64,000 bases of DNA from Euwallacea fornicatus (Eukaryota; Arthropoda; Insecta; Coleoptera; Curculionidae), in contig NC_089573.1 of NCBI RefSeq assembly GCF_040115645.1, forward strand, positions 2,356,001 through 2,420,000, written 5' to 3'. The notes under the pieces were generated by a model. The model saw only the letters and a program-made list of their open reading frames with translations. It did no database searches and was not told the DNA's origin. This document shows, piece after piece, positions 35,401 to 48,100 of the stretch; the stretch's first letter is position 1; each line of letters opens with the position of its first letter. Both the position numbers and the translations under genes were made by a program.

Positions 35401-37258
35401 TTCAGGTAAAAATAATTACAGATCGGGTCCACCAGACCTGGGATTCGGTCCTTGAGCTTTTAGAAATAGATAATTTACCTCCTGCGAAAACTGGACCGGT
35501 TTCTTTCAGTTCAAAAATTTTGGGGTTTTGGCTGCCCCATAACAAACGGTTTATTGTCCTGAATAAAATACATGTACCTGGGTTGAGAAGCCTTGTATCA
35601 CAATTGGGAGAAAAAAACGCAAAAGCGAAAGTATAGGGCGTATTTTAGTTTGGAAACTTTAATATAATGTTTGAAAAATTAAACGAAAAAGACATAATAT
35701 GCATACATGCTGCCCTGATTTTATGCCATTACACACAATTTAAAAAACATAATTTAAAGCAAAAAAGTGAATAGTAGGAGATACATACGTAGGTTCGAAT
35801 CCAGAACTGAACATTTCGAGTATTTTGGTAAAGTACTCCACCTAAATCAATTTTTCGGTATCTAATAGGTTCACAATTTGCTATTTTTTGACATAGGTAT
35901 TAGTTATTTACAACTTCTTGTTTCACCAGACTTGATGTAAGTTCAGTAGTTTTAACGTAAGGTCCAAATATTTCTACATATTTGGAAAGATCATACAATC
36001 CATTATAACGATGTATTATACGTTGATATTTGAATTCAAAACGCCAGTGAAATTGTTTTTTTCTATTAAACAAAATTGCGATATTTTTAGTTTTTATTCT
36101 TCATCAAATATATTGCCATACTCATGTCCATTACAAAACTTATCGTTTCGATCCGTGTTTCACAAACTGGACTAATGGGACAATGTACTGCAATAAAAAC
36201 ATGAACAAACAAATGTTGTCATTTTGAAAATTGGAAAAAAAACGACAAAAAAAAACGTTTTGTCGCTATTTTGTATCCAATTATCAACTTATGATACATC
36301 ATTGTAAAGGAAATTTCATGTCGTTTCCGAATATGTTAAAATATTTAGAACTTCACATTTTATATAGTGAGATTGAATGTACGTATGATTAATCCAGAAG
36401 TCGTAAATATCTGTCAAATATGTGCAAAAATGGCAAATTATGAGCAATTACATGACGAAAAATGCAAATTTTAATCTAAAAAAATGAGCAGTAATTTGGG
36501 GGGACCACTTTTCAGAAACATACAATATACATATTTATTATTTAATATAGAAAGCTAAGTCGGCGTCAAAGCTTTGATCTTCTCTGCATAATGCCGATAG
36601 AACCGGCAGAGATCTGTATTCACACTGATGAAATAAAAACGGTTTCAATGGAAACGTTTTGATTAGTTTTCATGGAAAGCCTTTTTTCAATACATTAACC
36701 AACACAAATGAATAAATGGAAACAAATAACATTGTAAAACATACTAAAAAAGCCTGAGACAAATTTTGCTGGAATGCGTTTTCATTTGATTGATACATTT
36801 TTGGGTAAAGCGAAACCGTTTTACCCTTCAGAGAAACGGTTTGTTAAGTTACAACATTTAGTAAGTGTGTTTAGGCTGACAAAACGTTTTGATATACTTC
36901 GTCCCTCATGACTTGTAATCACGGTTCCTTGTTTTATGCAAAAACGATCCAGCGCACCTGTTTGTCTTTTGAATTGAAAAGTTTTCCTTCTAGTATAACG
37001 GTAAAATATGGATATAGAAAACGGGATGCTATTAATGTTAATAGAAACTACACCTGCTTCTTATATCCTCTTTGTAGTAATAGGGTAAAATCAATAACGT
37101 CTTCCTCTATTAACTTTCTCTTTTTCCTTTAGTAAAAGCATCTTGTTCTGAATTTATTTTAATTACTAATCATGTATCCATATGTATGATGCTTCAAAAC
37201 AATTTTGTATAAAACGTTTTATTTCAAGCGGCGTGAGTTTATTTACAAAACCTTTTTA
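29401..37258. other. Long non-coding stretch, probably intronic
   Basis: No gene, RNA gene or complete transposon recognised in nearly 8 kb. Two patches (32930-33260 and 34770-34960) are clearly richer in G+C and CpG than the rest and could be promoter or exon-associated. If the Utx transcript continues left, all of this is intron. Confidence 0.4.
32930..33260. promoter_or_regulatory. CpG-rich patch, possible promoter or unrecognised exon
   Basis: A roughly 330-bp island of GC-rich, CpG-rich sequence in a strongly AT-rich region (for example cgaagcgcggggagtaccg and cgaacgacctctgtcggttacg). No long reading frame and no domain on either strand. Confidence 0.25.
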
Positions 37259-37260
37259 TA

Positions 37261-37985
37261 CAGAGTGTTTAAAAAGGACGTGGTAATATTTATGGGGGAG
37301 ATTTCTCATGTCATTTTATAGAAAAAGTTCTTATAAATTTAGGTCCGGAAGGTATTGTTTCTAAAATACAGGGTGTTAAAATTTTTTTGAATAACGATTT
37401 TTAAAAAATAATTTAAATATCTTTTTATTGATTTTTTAAAAACTTTGGTAGCGTTGTTTGTTGTGATAAGGGGCTGATTTGAACCTAACTAGGTTAAAAT
37501 TATTATGCCTAGTCGAGTGGGGTGGGCTCCACACTATGGCCGAATTTATTGACAGAAAATGTACGTCACTGACTTCACGACGTTCACTGAATGTCGATAT
37601 TTTTTGAGATGAAACAACTAAAAATACAACTTTTTTGTCTTTTGGATTTTCGTTGTATATTTCTTCATTTACAAGACGAAAAATATAAAAACTATTTTAT
37701 TGCATGTCCATTTATCATATAAAAACAATTTCAAAAATTTCAAGGGTTTATTCTCTTATTCCTTAAGAATATTTTGTGCTTTGATGATTTTTAACAGGTT
37801 TAAACAATTGTTCAAAAAATACTATTTGAATTGCTTTTCAAAAACCGCTATTTAAAAAAATTTTAACACCCTGAGTCTTGGAGTCAGTAAATTTCTGGAC
37901 CTATGTTTATAGGATTTTTTTCTTTCATAAAATGATCTGAGCAAGGACTTCCTTAAAAGTTGCCACGATTTTTTTAAACATCCTG
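37261..37985. mobile_element. Foldback CAGGGTG-type element (725 bp)
   Basis: TA on both sides. Ends CAGAGTGTTTAAAAAGGACG and, in complement, CAGGATGTTTAAAAAAATCG. Arms of about 170 bp or more. Inner motif copies acagggtgttaaaattttttt at 37368 and its complement ending at 37874 lie about 108 and 112 bp from the ends. No coding remnant in the loop. Confidence 0.85.
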
Positions 37986-37987
37986 TA

Positions 37988-38810
37988 TATAAAAACTTAC
38001 GACATAAAACCTATTTGCCTTTTTAGAGCGCAGTAGGGCATTTTAAAGTTGTCGCTTTTGCTGCTTCCAGCGGGTGCGGGAAGTAAGAGGTAGATGCAGA
38101 CAATTATTAATAATATATGTATTTGAATTAATATGTCTAAGTCACCTTTCTATGATAAATATATGTGAAATATAAGGCAGCAAAATTTAAGCCAATCTGA
38201 GATTGTATAAGATTCTTATGCATTTTCGCCTTCTTTGGCATCATATTTTGTTATTTTTGCGGTGTTTTGTTCAGTTTAATTTTCATATAAATAAAACCAT
38301 AAAAGAAGTTAAAAGTTCCCACACTTCTATATTGGTTCTTTCACATATTTTATGTTTGTTTGCTGTATAAATGGTTAGAGTGACACTTTTCATAGGTCAA
38401 ACACCAGATTCGGATTTGTTTAATCACAGATTAATCAAATATAGGTATACTCGCTTTTTTTTCAAGTATTAGAACTATTTTCAATCACTTGTTTTGTCCA
38501 GGGGACAAATTAATCGTATTTGTGTGAAAATAACAATATATCTAAAAACTGGTTTTAGTCAAACTGAAAAATCGATATCTTCCATACAACGCCACCTATA
38601 GGCCTATTTCAAACCTGAGAAAATTAAAGGCAGAAATCTGTCTTGATCTTGTTACCATTGCAGGAATTAAGAATTTTCATTTTAGAACTATTACGAGTTT
38701 ACCATGATTTGTAAAATCAAAAAATGTGTAAATATAAATTAATTTCCACTAAAAATATTGCAAGATTATTTCAAACTGGAACCCCAATATAAACAAATAA
38801 TTTGACTTAC
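37988..38810. other. Utx intron 4 (start), nothing else recognised
   Basis: Follows the exon-4 donor of the Utx-like gene. I looked for the next TPR exon on the minus strand here and further left and did not find it. Confidence 0.5.
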
Positions 38811-39407
38811 CATTGGTAGGCTTTAAAGTGGTAATACACTAATCCCAACCCATACAAGAAAGTTGTGTTTTGCCAGTGGTTTTCTGCTTGAATCTTGTAA
38901 AACATCTGATAGGCTGACAGAGCTGAAAATATTAAACATTTTTCAGATTTATGCAATTAAAAAGTTCATATTTTTACCTTTTTGGTACTCCTCGAGCAGC
39001 AAATGAAAATGACCAAGTTTGACCCAAGTTTTTGGGTCAATACTGATTTGTTTCTTTTGAAAATTGTTAGGCTCATTTTCATTTTGTTCCTTCTGATGCT
39101 TGCGGGCCTGAATTACCATAAGTTGCAGGTATTTTACCGCCTGAAAGCGAAAATTTATTTAAACATTTCACATAACCTTAAATGCTGGGCCACTGTACCT
39201 TCTGAACCAAGGCTTTCTTCTTGGCATTTTCGGGCAGATTAAGCAGCAAATATCCATACTGCCGACTGTAATAGTATATGGAGGCTTTATTTATTTGCGT
39301 GATATAGACAAAATAACAAACCTGTCAAGCTCAGAAAGGATATGAAGTTCTTGGGCGGTCATAGTAATATCATCCAAATCTTGGGTGTCCCGCATCGGTT
39401 TATTCAT
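38811..39407 (-). CDS. Utx: Utx/KDM6A-like histone H3K27 demethylase, first four coding exons
   Basis: Exons on the minus strand: 39407-39322, 39265-39199, 39140-38978, 38922-38811, all with GT-AG introns and matching phases. Together they give about 142 residues. The start MNKPMRDTQDLDD is preceded by an in-frame TGA. The protein reads ...ELDSRQYGYLLLNL, VQKAVKYLQLMV, WVKLGHFHLLLEEYQKAL, SAYQMFYKIQ, then TTFLYGLGLVYYHFKAYQ. This matches the N-terminal tetratricopeptide region of UTX (LGHFNLLLEDYPKALSAYQ and FLYGLGLVYFHYNAFQW in the human protein). UTX removes H3K27 methylation in the nucleus through a C-terminal JmjC domain, which is not in this window. The gene continues leftward through an unseen intron. 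Confidence 0.85.
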
Positions 39408-40892
39408 TTTAATAGGAGGTGTACGGAAAATTGTTCAAGGAAACACACTTAAAAGTTAACAATGAATTGCAGTTCATGAGATTACGGCACTACGATAAGG
39501 AAAATAGGGCTATTCAACGAAAGTTGTAGAAATAACCACCATTTTGTTTATAACATTCTAAAATATAATGCAAAAAGAAAAAAAGGAAAACATTATCAGC
39601 CCGCGCCATCTATACATCTGAAGTAGAATTAGCTTTCAGAGACCTAATAATCTATTTCTATCTGTATTTATCAGACGTCGTTGAAGTAGTAACACTATAC
39701 TCTATAATATTAGTTCTATTAAAAAAACAATATTATGGGTTACATCAATGTCAATAGATGTTCGTACTGTCAAAAGAAGATAAACAAATAAATGAGTTTG
39801 TTTGTTATTATTAAATTGTTATTAACATAATGATTTTTAGCGAATCTTCTCTATTTTTTGTGCTATGTTTGTAATTCGCTTTTGTTAACTGCTATCTTAT
39901 TTTTTTTATCCTTAGTAGTGTTACAATTTTCGTTTTAACATTTTGTAAAGTCCTGATCCATAAATTTCCAATAAATTGTTGCCCTATACTCAATTCTGAA
40001 ACCACCCCGGTATTTAAGTAACACTGTGAGTTGTATTATAACTGATGCTATGTATATAAATATGACTTTACTATATATCTCAAGTGGCCCTTTATTGTAA
40101 CTCTTTTCTTTCAATTTAAGTATTAGATCTTTCAGTGTCAACAATTATATGAAACAATCAAGATTACCTCTATGAAAGGTCATGAGCCCTTCACTATTGA
40201 GTGGAGAAAAGCATCCAAGATCATTGTATATCAAAGATGCTTTATTCAAAGTTAATTTTATAATCTATACTCATTTTATGTGCAAATCAGGAACTCATTT
40301 TAGGGTACATTGATTATTTATCAAATTTTATTTTGAAGATGTTCTATTGTAGACAGGGAAATACACATGAATGGTTTAGCAAAAAAGAACTCAATTGATT
40401 TTAAAATAAAATGGAAACACACATTGAGGCGGGTAACATGATACACAGCTAAATCAGAAGAATTTAAATTTTTAAAGTTTCTAATAAAGTGCACAATATA
40501 AATTATTTTAAATGGTGTACCTTTATGTTACATTTTGCATAGCAAGAAAGTGTAAGTACAAAGTGTTCCAAATTTGAGGCTTACCACTGAGAGCTTGGAA
40601 ACTGTAAGAGAGAAAAACACAATTTTATTTAGGTGTACAGGTGCAAATTTTCATATTTTGGTACTTGTTAAATTCTAACCAAAATCCCAAATTTAAATAC
40701 TTCTGAGAATGTCTATAAAGTAGTATTTGTAACTATATTTAATTTTTAACACTTTAAGGCTTGCCTAGTGATGATTTTGGTAGCTAGATCTTGGAAAAAT
40801 TTGAATGTTGCAATTACAGAAAAACTGCTACTTAAGTAGACACTTCTATTTGCAAATGAAAACTGTCTAGTTTGCTCTATACAATTTTTTCA
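39408..40892. other. Intergenic: Utx 5' flank and Ir21a 3' flank
   Basis: About 1.5 kb between two minus-strand genes. It should hold the Utx promoter and the Ir21a 3' UTR. No clear TATA element or domain-bearing frame; the frame 39935-40144 is not recognised. Confidence 0.5.
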
Positions 40893-43800
40893 TTAATTAT
40901 TTTTTTCATTTTCTTTCATGTTCTTCTCTACTGACGATGTACTACCACCGCCATTGTCTACACTCAAAGCTTCATTAAACAATTTTCCAATTTTCTCCTC
41001 AATATCACTTATTTCTGCCTCATAAGGTTCTCTGCATTTTTCAAAATCCTTGTTTTCAACTTCTTTAGATTTAGATGCTTTGTGTAGTGGGGCATTCAAA
41101 TCCCCCAGCTCAATCACTCCTGATTTCAACGAAGCAGATCTCCGTCTTATCTCTGAGATGTAAGTTTCCCTATTCCATTCTCTGTTAATTTGTCGTTCAT
41201 GAAACCTAGGATTACTAGGTATTGAACTATTGGAAGAATGTATACGAGATATTTTGATTTGCTTGCAGAGGTTGAAGCAGCCTCCAAAAATCTCTGAAAG
41301 TAGTATGGCAGCCCCGGCAATATAACCTGCAGCAAGTAACAGGAACATGCCTTGTGTATCGTCTAGTGTTAAAGCACGATCTTCTGGAGGTAACATTTTC
41401 AGACCCCCACTATGAGAATTGGCCTGAAATTGATTTAGAAGATAACTTATCCTGTAAGTTTAAACACAATGACTTACTGCTAAAAGTTTGCCAGTTGCTG
41501 ATCTTAGCATATCCCATTCAACATCACTTTTCATTTTCAAATAGAAGCCTGATTGCAGGATCATTTGAACACCTTCTGCTATAATTTCGCTGTATACTGA
41601 ATGTGATGGTAAGAGAATGCCCACTTTGAAGGGTACAAAGCATTGCTGTGTTATGTGAAGCAAAGCTTTTTTACTTCTAAAATTCTTGATATGAGAGTTT
41701 ATGTTTCATTGGGTCGTTAGTTGTTATCTACCCCATAGTGAAATTTGTCTTTACGATAAATTGAAGTTCTTCGCGAGATCCCAACATTGCGTAAGGCCAA
41801 AAGAAGGCTTTTGTTACATTCACTAAACCACTTTCGACAGTGGGGACATAATCAACTTGACTAAGAATCTTCTCACTGTTTTTGCCCGTCACATTTTTGA
41901 ACCAAGTGGGCCAGCCTCCTTTGTCCAGCATTCCAATTTGATATTTATGATTTAACAGCTGCTCAACAGTGTCGATTGCAGCTGGAAATACTGGTAATGT
42001 CACAAAAGCAATAATTGAACCTGTGTAGCATGCTGTTATTATAATTGTGAACAACCAGTAAATACCTAGGAGTTTTTTTTTTATTATAATAGAAGTATAA
42101 TGTATAAACAAATGTCTTACCAACCAGTATCTTCGTAACGCCTTTGTTTGCTTTTGTCCACGACTTTGTTCCAGTAAATGTAAAACAATTTGTAAAGGTC
42201 CCGAAAACATACCAAAACATGTTTTCAAATTCAAGTGGGTCACTGAGTAAATATTTTAGAGTTAATCTCTCTGAATACGAAAATAGTGGTATGGAACCAA
42301 TATACACTCCAATGAGTGCCAACCAAACTGACCAATGGAATGGTCCCATAATAGCCCGATATCTTGGTAATGCTGTTGAAGCTAAAGAAATAAAGGCGGC
42401 ACAGTCTTCCCCATGCCAGTTAAGAGTGCCTGCATTATATCTGCTGTCTGTAATGTAAATTCCTGCTATACCCATATTTATATTTCCCCCTTTAAGAGTC
42501 TTAATAACAGCTTCACCAGACCCAAGTTTTTCTGTTTCTGAACTCTCCTTGAAGTCAGTGCTGAAGTTATACATTTTTGATAGTAAGTTCACTAGTTGTA
42601 TCTCAATGCCAGAGTACTCAGTTTCATCCCTCTCATTTCTCTTCCTAAATAAAAATTTTGACTATGGGAATTAGATATACAAGGTGTTTCTGAAAATAGT
42701 GTAATACATTTAACCACGTGAAAGTTAGCTATACAGGATATGATGTATTACTTCCTGAGGACGTTTTTTTTTAATTAATAGTTTCGGGATATATTTAAAT
42801 AAATGAACTGAATTTTTTGCGTTGTTCTAACTTTCAACGCTCTTTGTGAACCTCGAAAAAGATATGGGCACATTTGCTTAGGAGTGGGTAATAGAGGGAA
42901 GTAGTGTACTTTTACTGACAATTAATAACAAAAGTTATTAATTTGAAGATTGTTGCCTGAAAAAGACACTTGAAATCTGTTTCTATGAAAAATGAATGTT
43001 AACTTATCGTTTATTATTACGAGACATTTCCTAAACTCACTGCACAAATTTACATATGTTCAGGATCGTTTAATTTCTGAAATACAGTGTGATGAATTAA
43101 AAAAAGTTATATTAAGTTTAGAAGAATTTTTTGTGCTTATTTTAAGCGACGGAATATCTCGGAAAATTGCTGCAATATGTTGAGGAAACATTCTGTGATG
43201 TTACTAATAAAACAGCATTGATAAGTGATTAAAATTACTTTTTCTTGCAAACAATTATTGACGTTGACTTTTAGAAAAGGTTTGGATAGTTTTTATGTAT
43301 TGGACATATGTATCCATTACTACTAAAAGTTTCACAAAAGGCACAAAAGTTTATGGTATTGTTCAAAAGTTCATTCATTTATCTCAACTCGTTCTGGAAA
43401 CATTTAAAAATAACATTCAGAAGCTAACCCGTCACACCCTGTATATGGAAATCGAAAAGTTGTTTGATACATATTTGTAGAAAGTCTTCATCGAATGTAT
43501 TAATATTTTGGGGTGTAGAATAAGTAGTTTAATTTATGGCGTTAATTTCAAAGACACTTGCATAACAAAATGCCAATTACGTTTTAATGACGTAGGGTGG
43601 TTGATGGGCAGTAGCTATTATAAACCTGTGTCCTGAAAAGCCATGTTTTAGTTTAGGCTGGAATAATTCAACATTTCTGGTAAAATTTCCTTCGCTCCAC
43701 GAAGTTATCACTACAGGTTGGCTGGAACCCAGGGCATCCACGAAGAGTTTGTGAGTATAGAGAATGTAGGGTGCTTCTTGCTAAAAATAATTTATCTTTT

Positions 43801-44503
43801 TTTGTTCATCGGTTCATGTATCAATAGTAAATTTACGGGGTGACAATAGATGATGGTTCAGCTGTTACAAGGGGGACTCACTTGTTTAGTATTTTTAAAT
43901 ATTTTTCTCTCTTACCTTTTGCCCTATATATTTCTCAGACTTCACAATTACAAGCAGGTTCGCGATTTCCCTTGAAAACTCGCTGTTTAAATACTCTTGA
44001 ACTCTCCACTGAGTAGATTTTGCCACTATCACCACTTTTTCACTTCGCTTACTTACTACATCTTGACATTTCATTACGTCTTTGACGAAAATGATGAAAT
44101 GGACGCATTTTTGGTCTGGCTGGTTTATCAATTCCCCTATCTGAATATGATAGTCTGTTGGAATGGTTCCGTGTACTTGGATTAGGGGGTATTGTTGAAA
44201 AAGTTTTGACAGAAACACTTTCTCCTGAGCGTTTGTGAAGTTGTCGTACAAAATTGCTGTGGTGCAATCAGATAGGTATTTCACTGCAATTTTGTTGAGG
44301 AGGTTTATTAAAGAAACGTCTGGATCTTCCATATATAAATCTCGTTCCAGAAATAATTCGGAGAGTTTCGTTATTCTCGATTTTTCGTGCGATTTTTGCA
44401 ATGCTCTTTTTGTTACCCCAGTATAAACGGCTTCTGAATATTCTACCGTTGCAAAGCTTGCCGGAATTAATAACGTTGAGGTTACTATTAGTAGCCCTAA
44501 CAT
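40893..44503 (-). CDS. Ir21a: Ionotropic receptor, Ir21a-like, complete (791 aa, six exons)
   Basis: Exons: 44503-43916, 43780-43581, 42644-42121, 42065-41732, 41676-41478, 41423-40893, with GT-AG introns and consistent phases. An N-terminal hydrophobic leader (MLGLLIVTSTLLIP) looks like a signal peptide, and a divergent extracellular domain follows. Ligand-binding lobe S1 includes GHRFIIATAHQPPYVIKT (about 250-263) and ends near ALPRYRAIMGPFHW. M1 is about 367-384, the pore loop WYVFGTFTNCFTF about 407-419, M3 WLFTIIITACYTGSIIAF about 441-458, and M4 GMFLLLAAGYIAGAAILL about 640-657. A cytoplasmic Ser/Glu-rich tail ends the protein. The M1-pore-M3 sequence agrees best, from memory, with Ir21a, which acts with Ir25a and Ir93a in temperature sensing; another IR subfamily is possible. 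No lesion seen. Confidence 0.8.
42680..43441. repeat. Possible CAGGGTG-type insertion in Ir21a intron 2
   Basis: Left end TA-CAAGGTGTTTCTGAAAATAG; right end, in complement, CAGGGTGTGACGGGTTAGC, followed by TA. The arms do not align well, so it may be two partial copies. It accounts for most of the 936-bp intron. Confidence 0.4.
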
Positions 44504-45132
44504 TGTCAGTTAATATCTTCTATCCGACTGAGACTGAGCGGCATAGGAAATATTGAAAAAAAAATCTCATTTAGCATGTATCGAAGTGAATTGTTGATCG
44601 CGGTGCAGGTGTTATTTCAATGGACTTCGTGGGATCCTTGACTGTTCCGAAATAAAATTGTTTTGAGGAAAAATAAATTAAAGTAATCTCGAAATATTTT
44701 ATTATTTATCACTCACTGGATTCGTCTCACAATTTATTCTGTACACGCAACAAAAATTTATAATAAATTAGGAATAATATAAAAATTATCTAACGTTTTT
44801 GCCTATTATAGCTTGATGTATTAGGCAGAGTGTTTTCATCAATTACATCTTCTTGAACACCATGATAAAACTAACCTTCTTGGCAGTATTAATTATTATA
44901 ATTTATTACATCCTAGCCGATATATACATAAATATTCACTAAGGCCATGATTGCTGATGTTATTCAGGTATGAATTAGCTGATGGCTAACTTGACACCTA
45001 AAGAACATCATTTGCTAATTTGTTACACCTAAATAATCCGGGCTTGATTACCAAGAAATCTTTGAAATTAACATCTAATGGCCTAATAGTATCCTAATAA
45101 GAAAAAAACACCAATTCTAATCGCTCAAGCGT
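44504..45132. other. Intergenic: Ir21a 5' flank and Cda5 3' flank
   Basis: About 630 bp between the Cda5 stop and the Ir21a start, both minus-strand. AT-rich, no gene seen. It must hold the Ir21a promoter. Confidence 0.5.
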
Positions 45133-48100
45133 CTAATCTTCGATGTCGTTGTCAATTTTGCTACTACGAATACCAGTATTGCCAGTCCAAGGATAAATGT
45201 CAGGACAGGGTTGACAGGTCCTCATGTATCGAACTCCTGATTTGTGCCAGAGATTGCAAACTTTAGGGTTGTTACATCGCTTTGGACGGTCCTGAATTAA
45301 AAAAAAAATTAAAATCTGCTTTCTGCAGCATTAAATCATAGTAGTTACCGAATAATCACATTGGAATGGCTGGAAATTATTCAACCTTGAAATGGGAACA
45401 GGGTCCCTCACCCATTGGAGGGCTTGCCAGTTGGTTATCAGCCACACATCTTTCATGGTCAATATGGTGTCAATAAAGTTAATGAAACCTTCTTTGTGGT
45501 GTGGCTGCGTGAACCACGCAGCGTGGTAGAAGAGTCCAAATGGAGCCCTAAAATCTCAAATTCGTATCAATCGTTTTCAAATATTAAAAACATACCTGTT
45601 GGTAGTGTAGTGCCTCTCAAAATTCTTGATCAACATCTTAAAGACACCGTCGGCATCTGGTGGGTTGCTGCAAGCGTCACCCATAGAGCACCTTCCTCCA
45701 TTTAGATCTTGCCACATCACCATGGGCACTTCCCACACTCCTGGATAAGATCTGGTTGGACAAGGAGGAATCATACAGTCGTGGAATAGCTTGTAATCCA
45801 AAGTGTAAGGCCAGCTTGGAGGTTTATTTTCGTAGATGGGCATTGACGAGTCGTAAGTAAAATTGGAGTCGTAGAGCATTTTGAACATCTTATTTCCTCC
45901 CACCTAAATTGAGATTGAAAGTTATAAATACCTTAATTGAATGGAATAGCTCACTTTCGCGAGTATACGGCTGATTAAAACAAGTTCTCTTCTACGGAAG
46001 AATAATGGTCGATGTTGCAACAATATTTTTAATTACGATTAGCGGAATTTTTTGGATTTCAAGCAAGCATTATATGGGGCTATTTGACCACGGCGGTCTA
46101 ATAAGTGCTAACAACCACGGAATTGGTAACGGTGAATTGGTAGCGCATTGTGGGTCCACCGATACTGATGCAATGTGGAACGTTTTTCAACCCGGGAATG
46201 TAGTTTTCTATGTTAATCATTAGTTAGTATGTTAGTGAAATTTCTTAGTTTTTCTATATTTTTAATCACATCCTACTGTTATTCATGCCTAAAATTTTGA
46301 ATAATGGTAACCAGAAAAGTAGGCTAATTGAACCTCGCTGCTAGTCCTAATTCGGGTTAAAAATTATATCAACAAAAGCATTCGAGTAAAACTCTAAAAA
46401 TAAAAAAAATCTTCAATTTTGTCTGTTTAAATTTTCCTTTACCATCACCGTCAGTATTCACTTATGAATAGAGCTAATATTAAGTGCTGCGTAACATATA
46501 AATATCGTTATCTGATGTACGCTTTTAAATGAAAATGAAAGGTGTAACGTATGGGAATTTCATCCATTGGTTGGGTATTTTACCGTTTTTCTCAGTGTCT
46601 CAGTTTCGTGTCAGTCCCACATAATGAACAAAGACGATTATGTGATGCGAGCGCATAGCACTAAGTGTTATTTGACGTTGATGCAGTGGTGGCAATTGAG
46701 AGTTTGAATAGCAAAAATTGCATTTCACACCAATAATTATGATTGCACACTTTTAATAAAATATACCTATACATACTCGTCGAATAGTGACGTTACAGAA
46801 GTTTTTACATACGATCTCTTATGAATTAAAACTCTTTTTTGCTTTTCGATGTTGATGTGTATGCAGTGTATTGAGCGTTTTTAAAAGTGATTTTTTCCTT
46901 ATACCTTTCTAAAATTTTGGAAATAAAAATGAATTTTTTTTGCAAAATAATGTGGATTGTTTTGAAACTGTTACCGTAATGTTGATACTTAAATAAACAT
47001 TTATTTTGCTTCAATTTTGAATTCAGGTGTTAATATGTGACGCAGATTGTTGCGGACTAATAATCTGGTCCTCTTTTCAAATGTTACTAATATGCGTAAT
47101 ATTGTATTTAAAATAGATGTGAAATAGTGAAGGTTATTTCACTTCCGGTCAAACTGAAAGTAGCAAAGGAGTTGTATTCAAAAATTATGGCAACGGGCAT
47201 TCTATGGTTAAAATTTCAAAAGCATCATGGTGATCTTTTGATATTTTTGGGGTGTTGACTATAACGGAATTATTGGATATATTTGATGAAGATTTTTTTA
47301 GTATATTATTATAAGTTCTTTTAGGGATGAAGCTACTTCTCAAGAGAGGAACATGATGAGGAACCAGTATCATAGAACATCAATTATTTTAATAGACAAT
47401 AGTTGGAACCAGATACAGTTGAGAGATTCTGTATATTTGGGTGAATATGAAGAAACAAGTAACGGTTAGCGCATAAGTGACTCCAGTGGTAAATTGTTAA
47501 CTAGACCATAATCGCTTTTCAAATAGTGCTAAATTTTGTGTCTGGAACACAAACTCTACAGGTATTACATTAGGGGAAAAGGGTAATACATATAGGTATC
47601 GAAAGGTTATGTAAAAAATTTAGCTGGAATTACATGACATTTTTGTGTGTATTTTTGTTATATAACTATTTGTTGGGGTGTATAAAATTGCCAACGACTT
47701 AAATGTTATAAAATATTAAAAGTTAACAAAAATTACTTTAATAATATTTAAAATTTTTGGTGGGAACCACTTTCCAGAAACAGTTAGTCTAATTAAGGTG
47801 CATATTATTCATTTATAGAAGGGAGGTTGTTTTAATCCGGTCTACACATGTGAACCTGCTTTATCGAATAGGAACGCTATATCATACAATAATTTATTGA
47901 AAACTCACCGATAAGAAGGGCGCTCTCATTCCTTTGACGTCGTCCAATTTGACTCCTCCATAGGCAGCTAATATTTCTCTTTGTCCAGCAACCTCTCTTG
48001 TCCATTTCTTTTGCGAAAATTGCTCCCCAAAGCTATGCCTAAATTCGTAAATGTTCTATTAGAATCTATAAAGGGACTTGTTCTGCGATGTTTTAAGCAT

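Noticed and set aside
35785..35805. ggttcgaatcc, a tRNA B-box-like sequence
   Set aside because: The flanking bases do not form a T-stem, and no A box or acceptor stem is found at the right distance.
46005..46223. 72-codon frame in a Cda5 intron
   Set aside because: Hydrophobic start but no domain, and located on the antisense strand of an intron.
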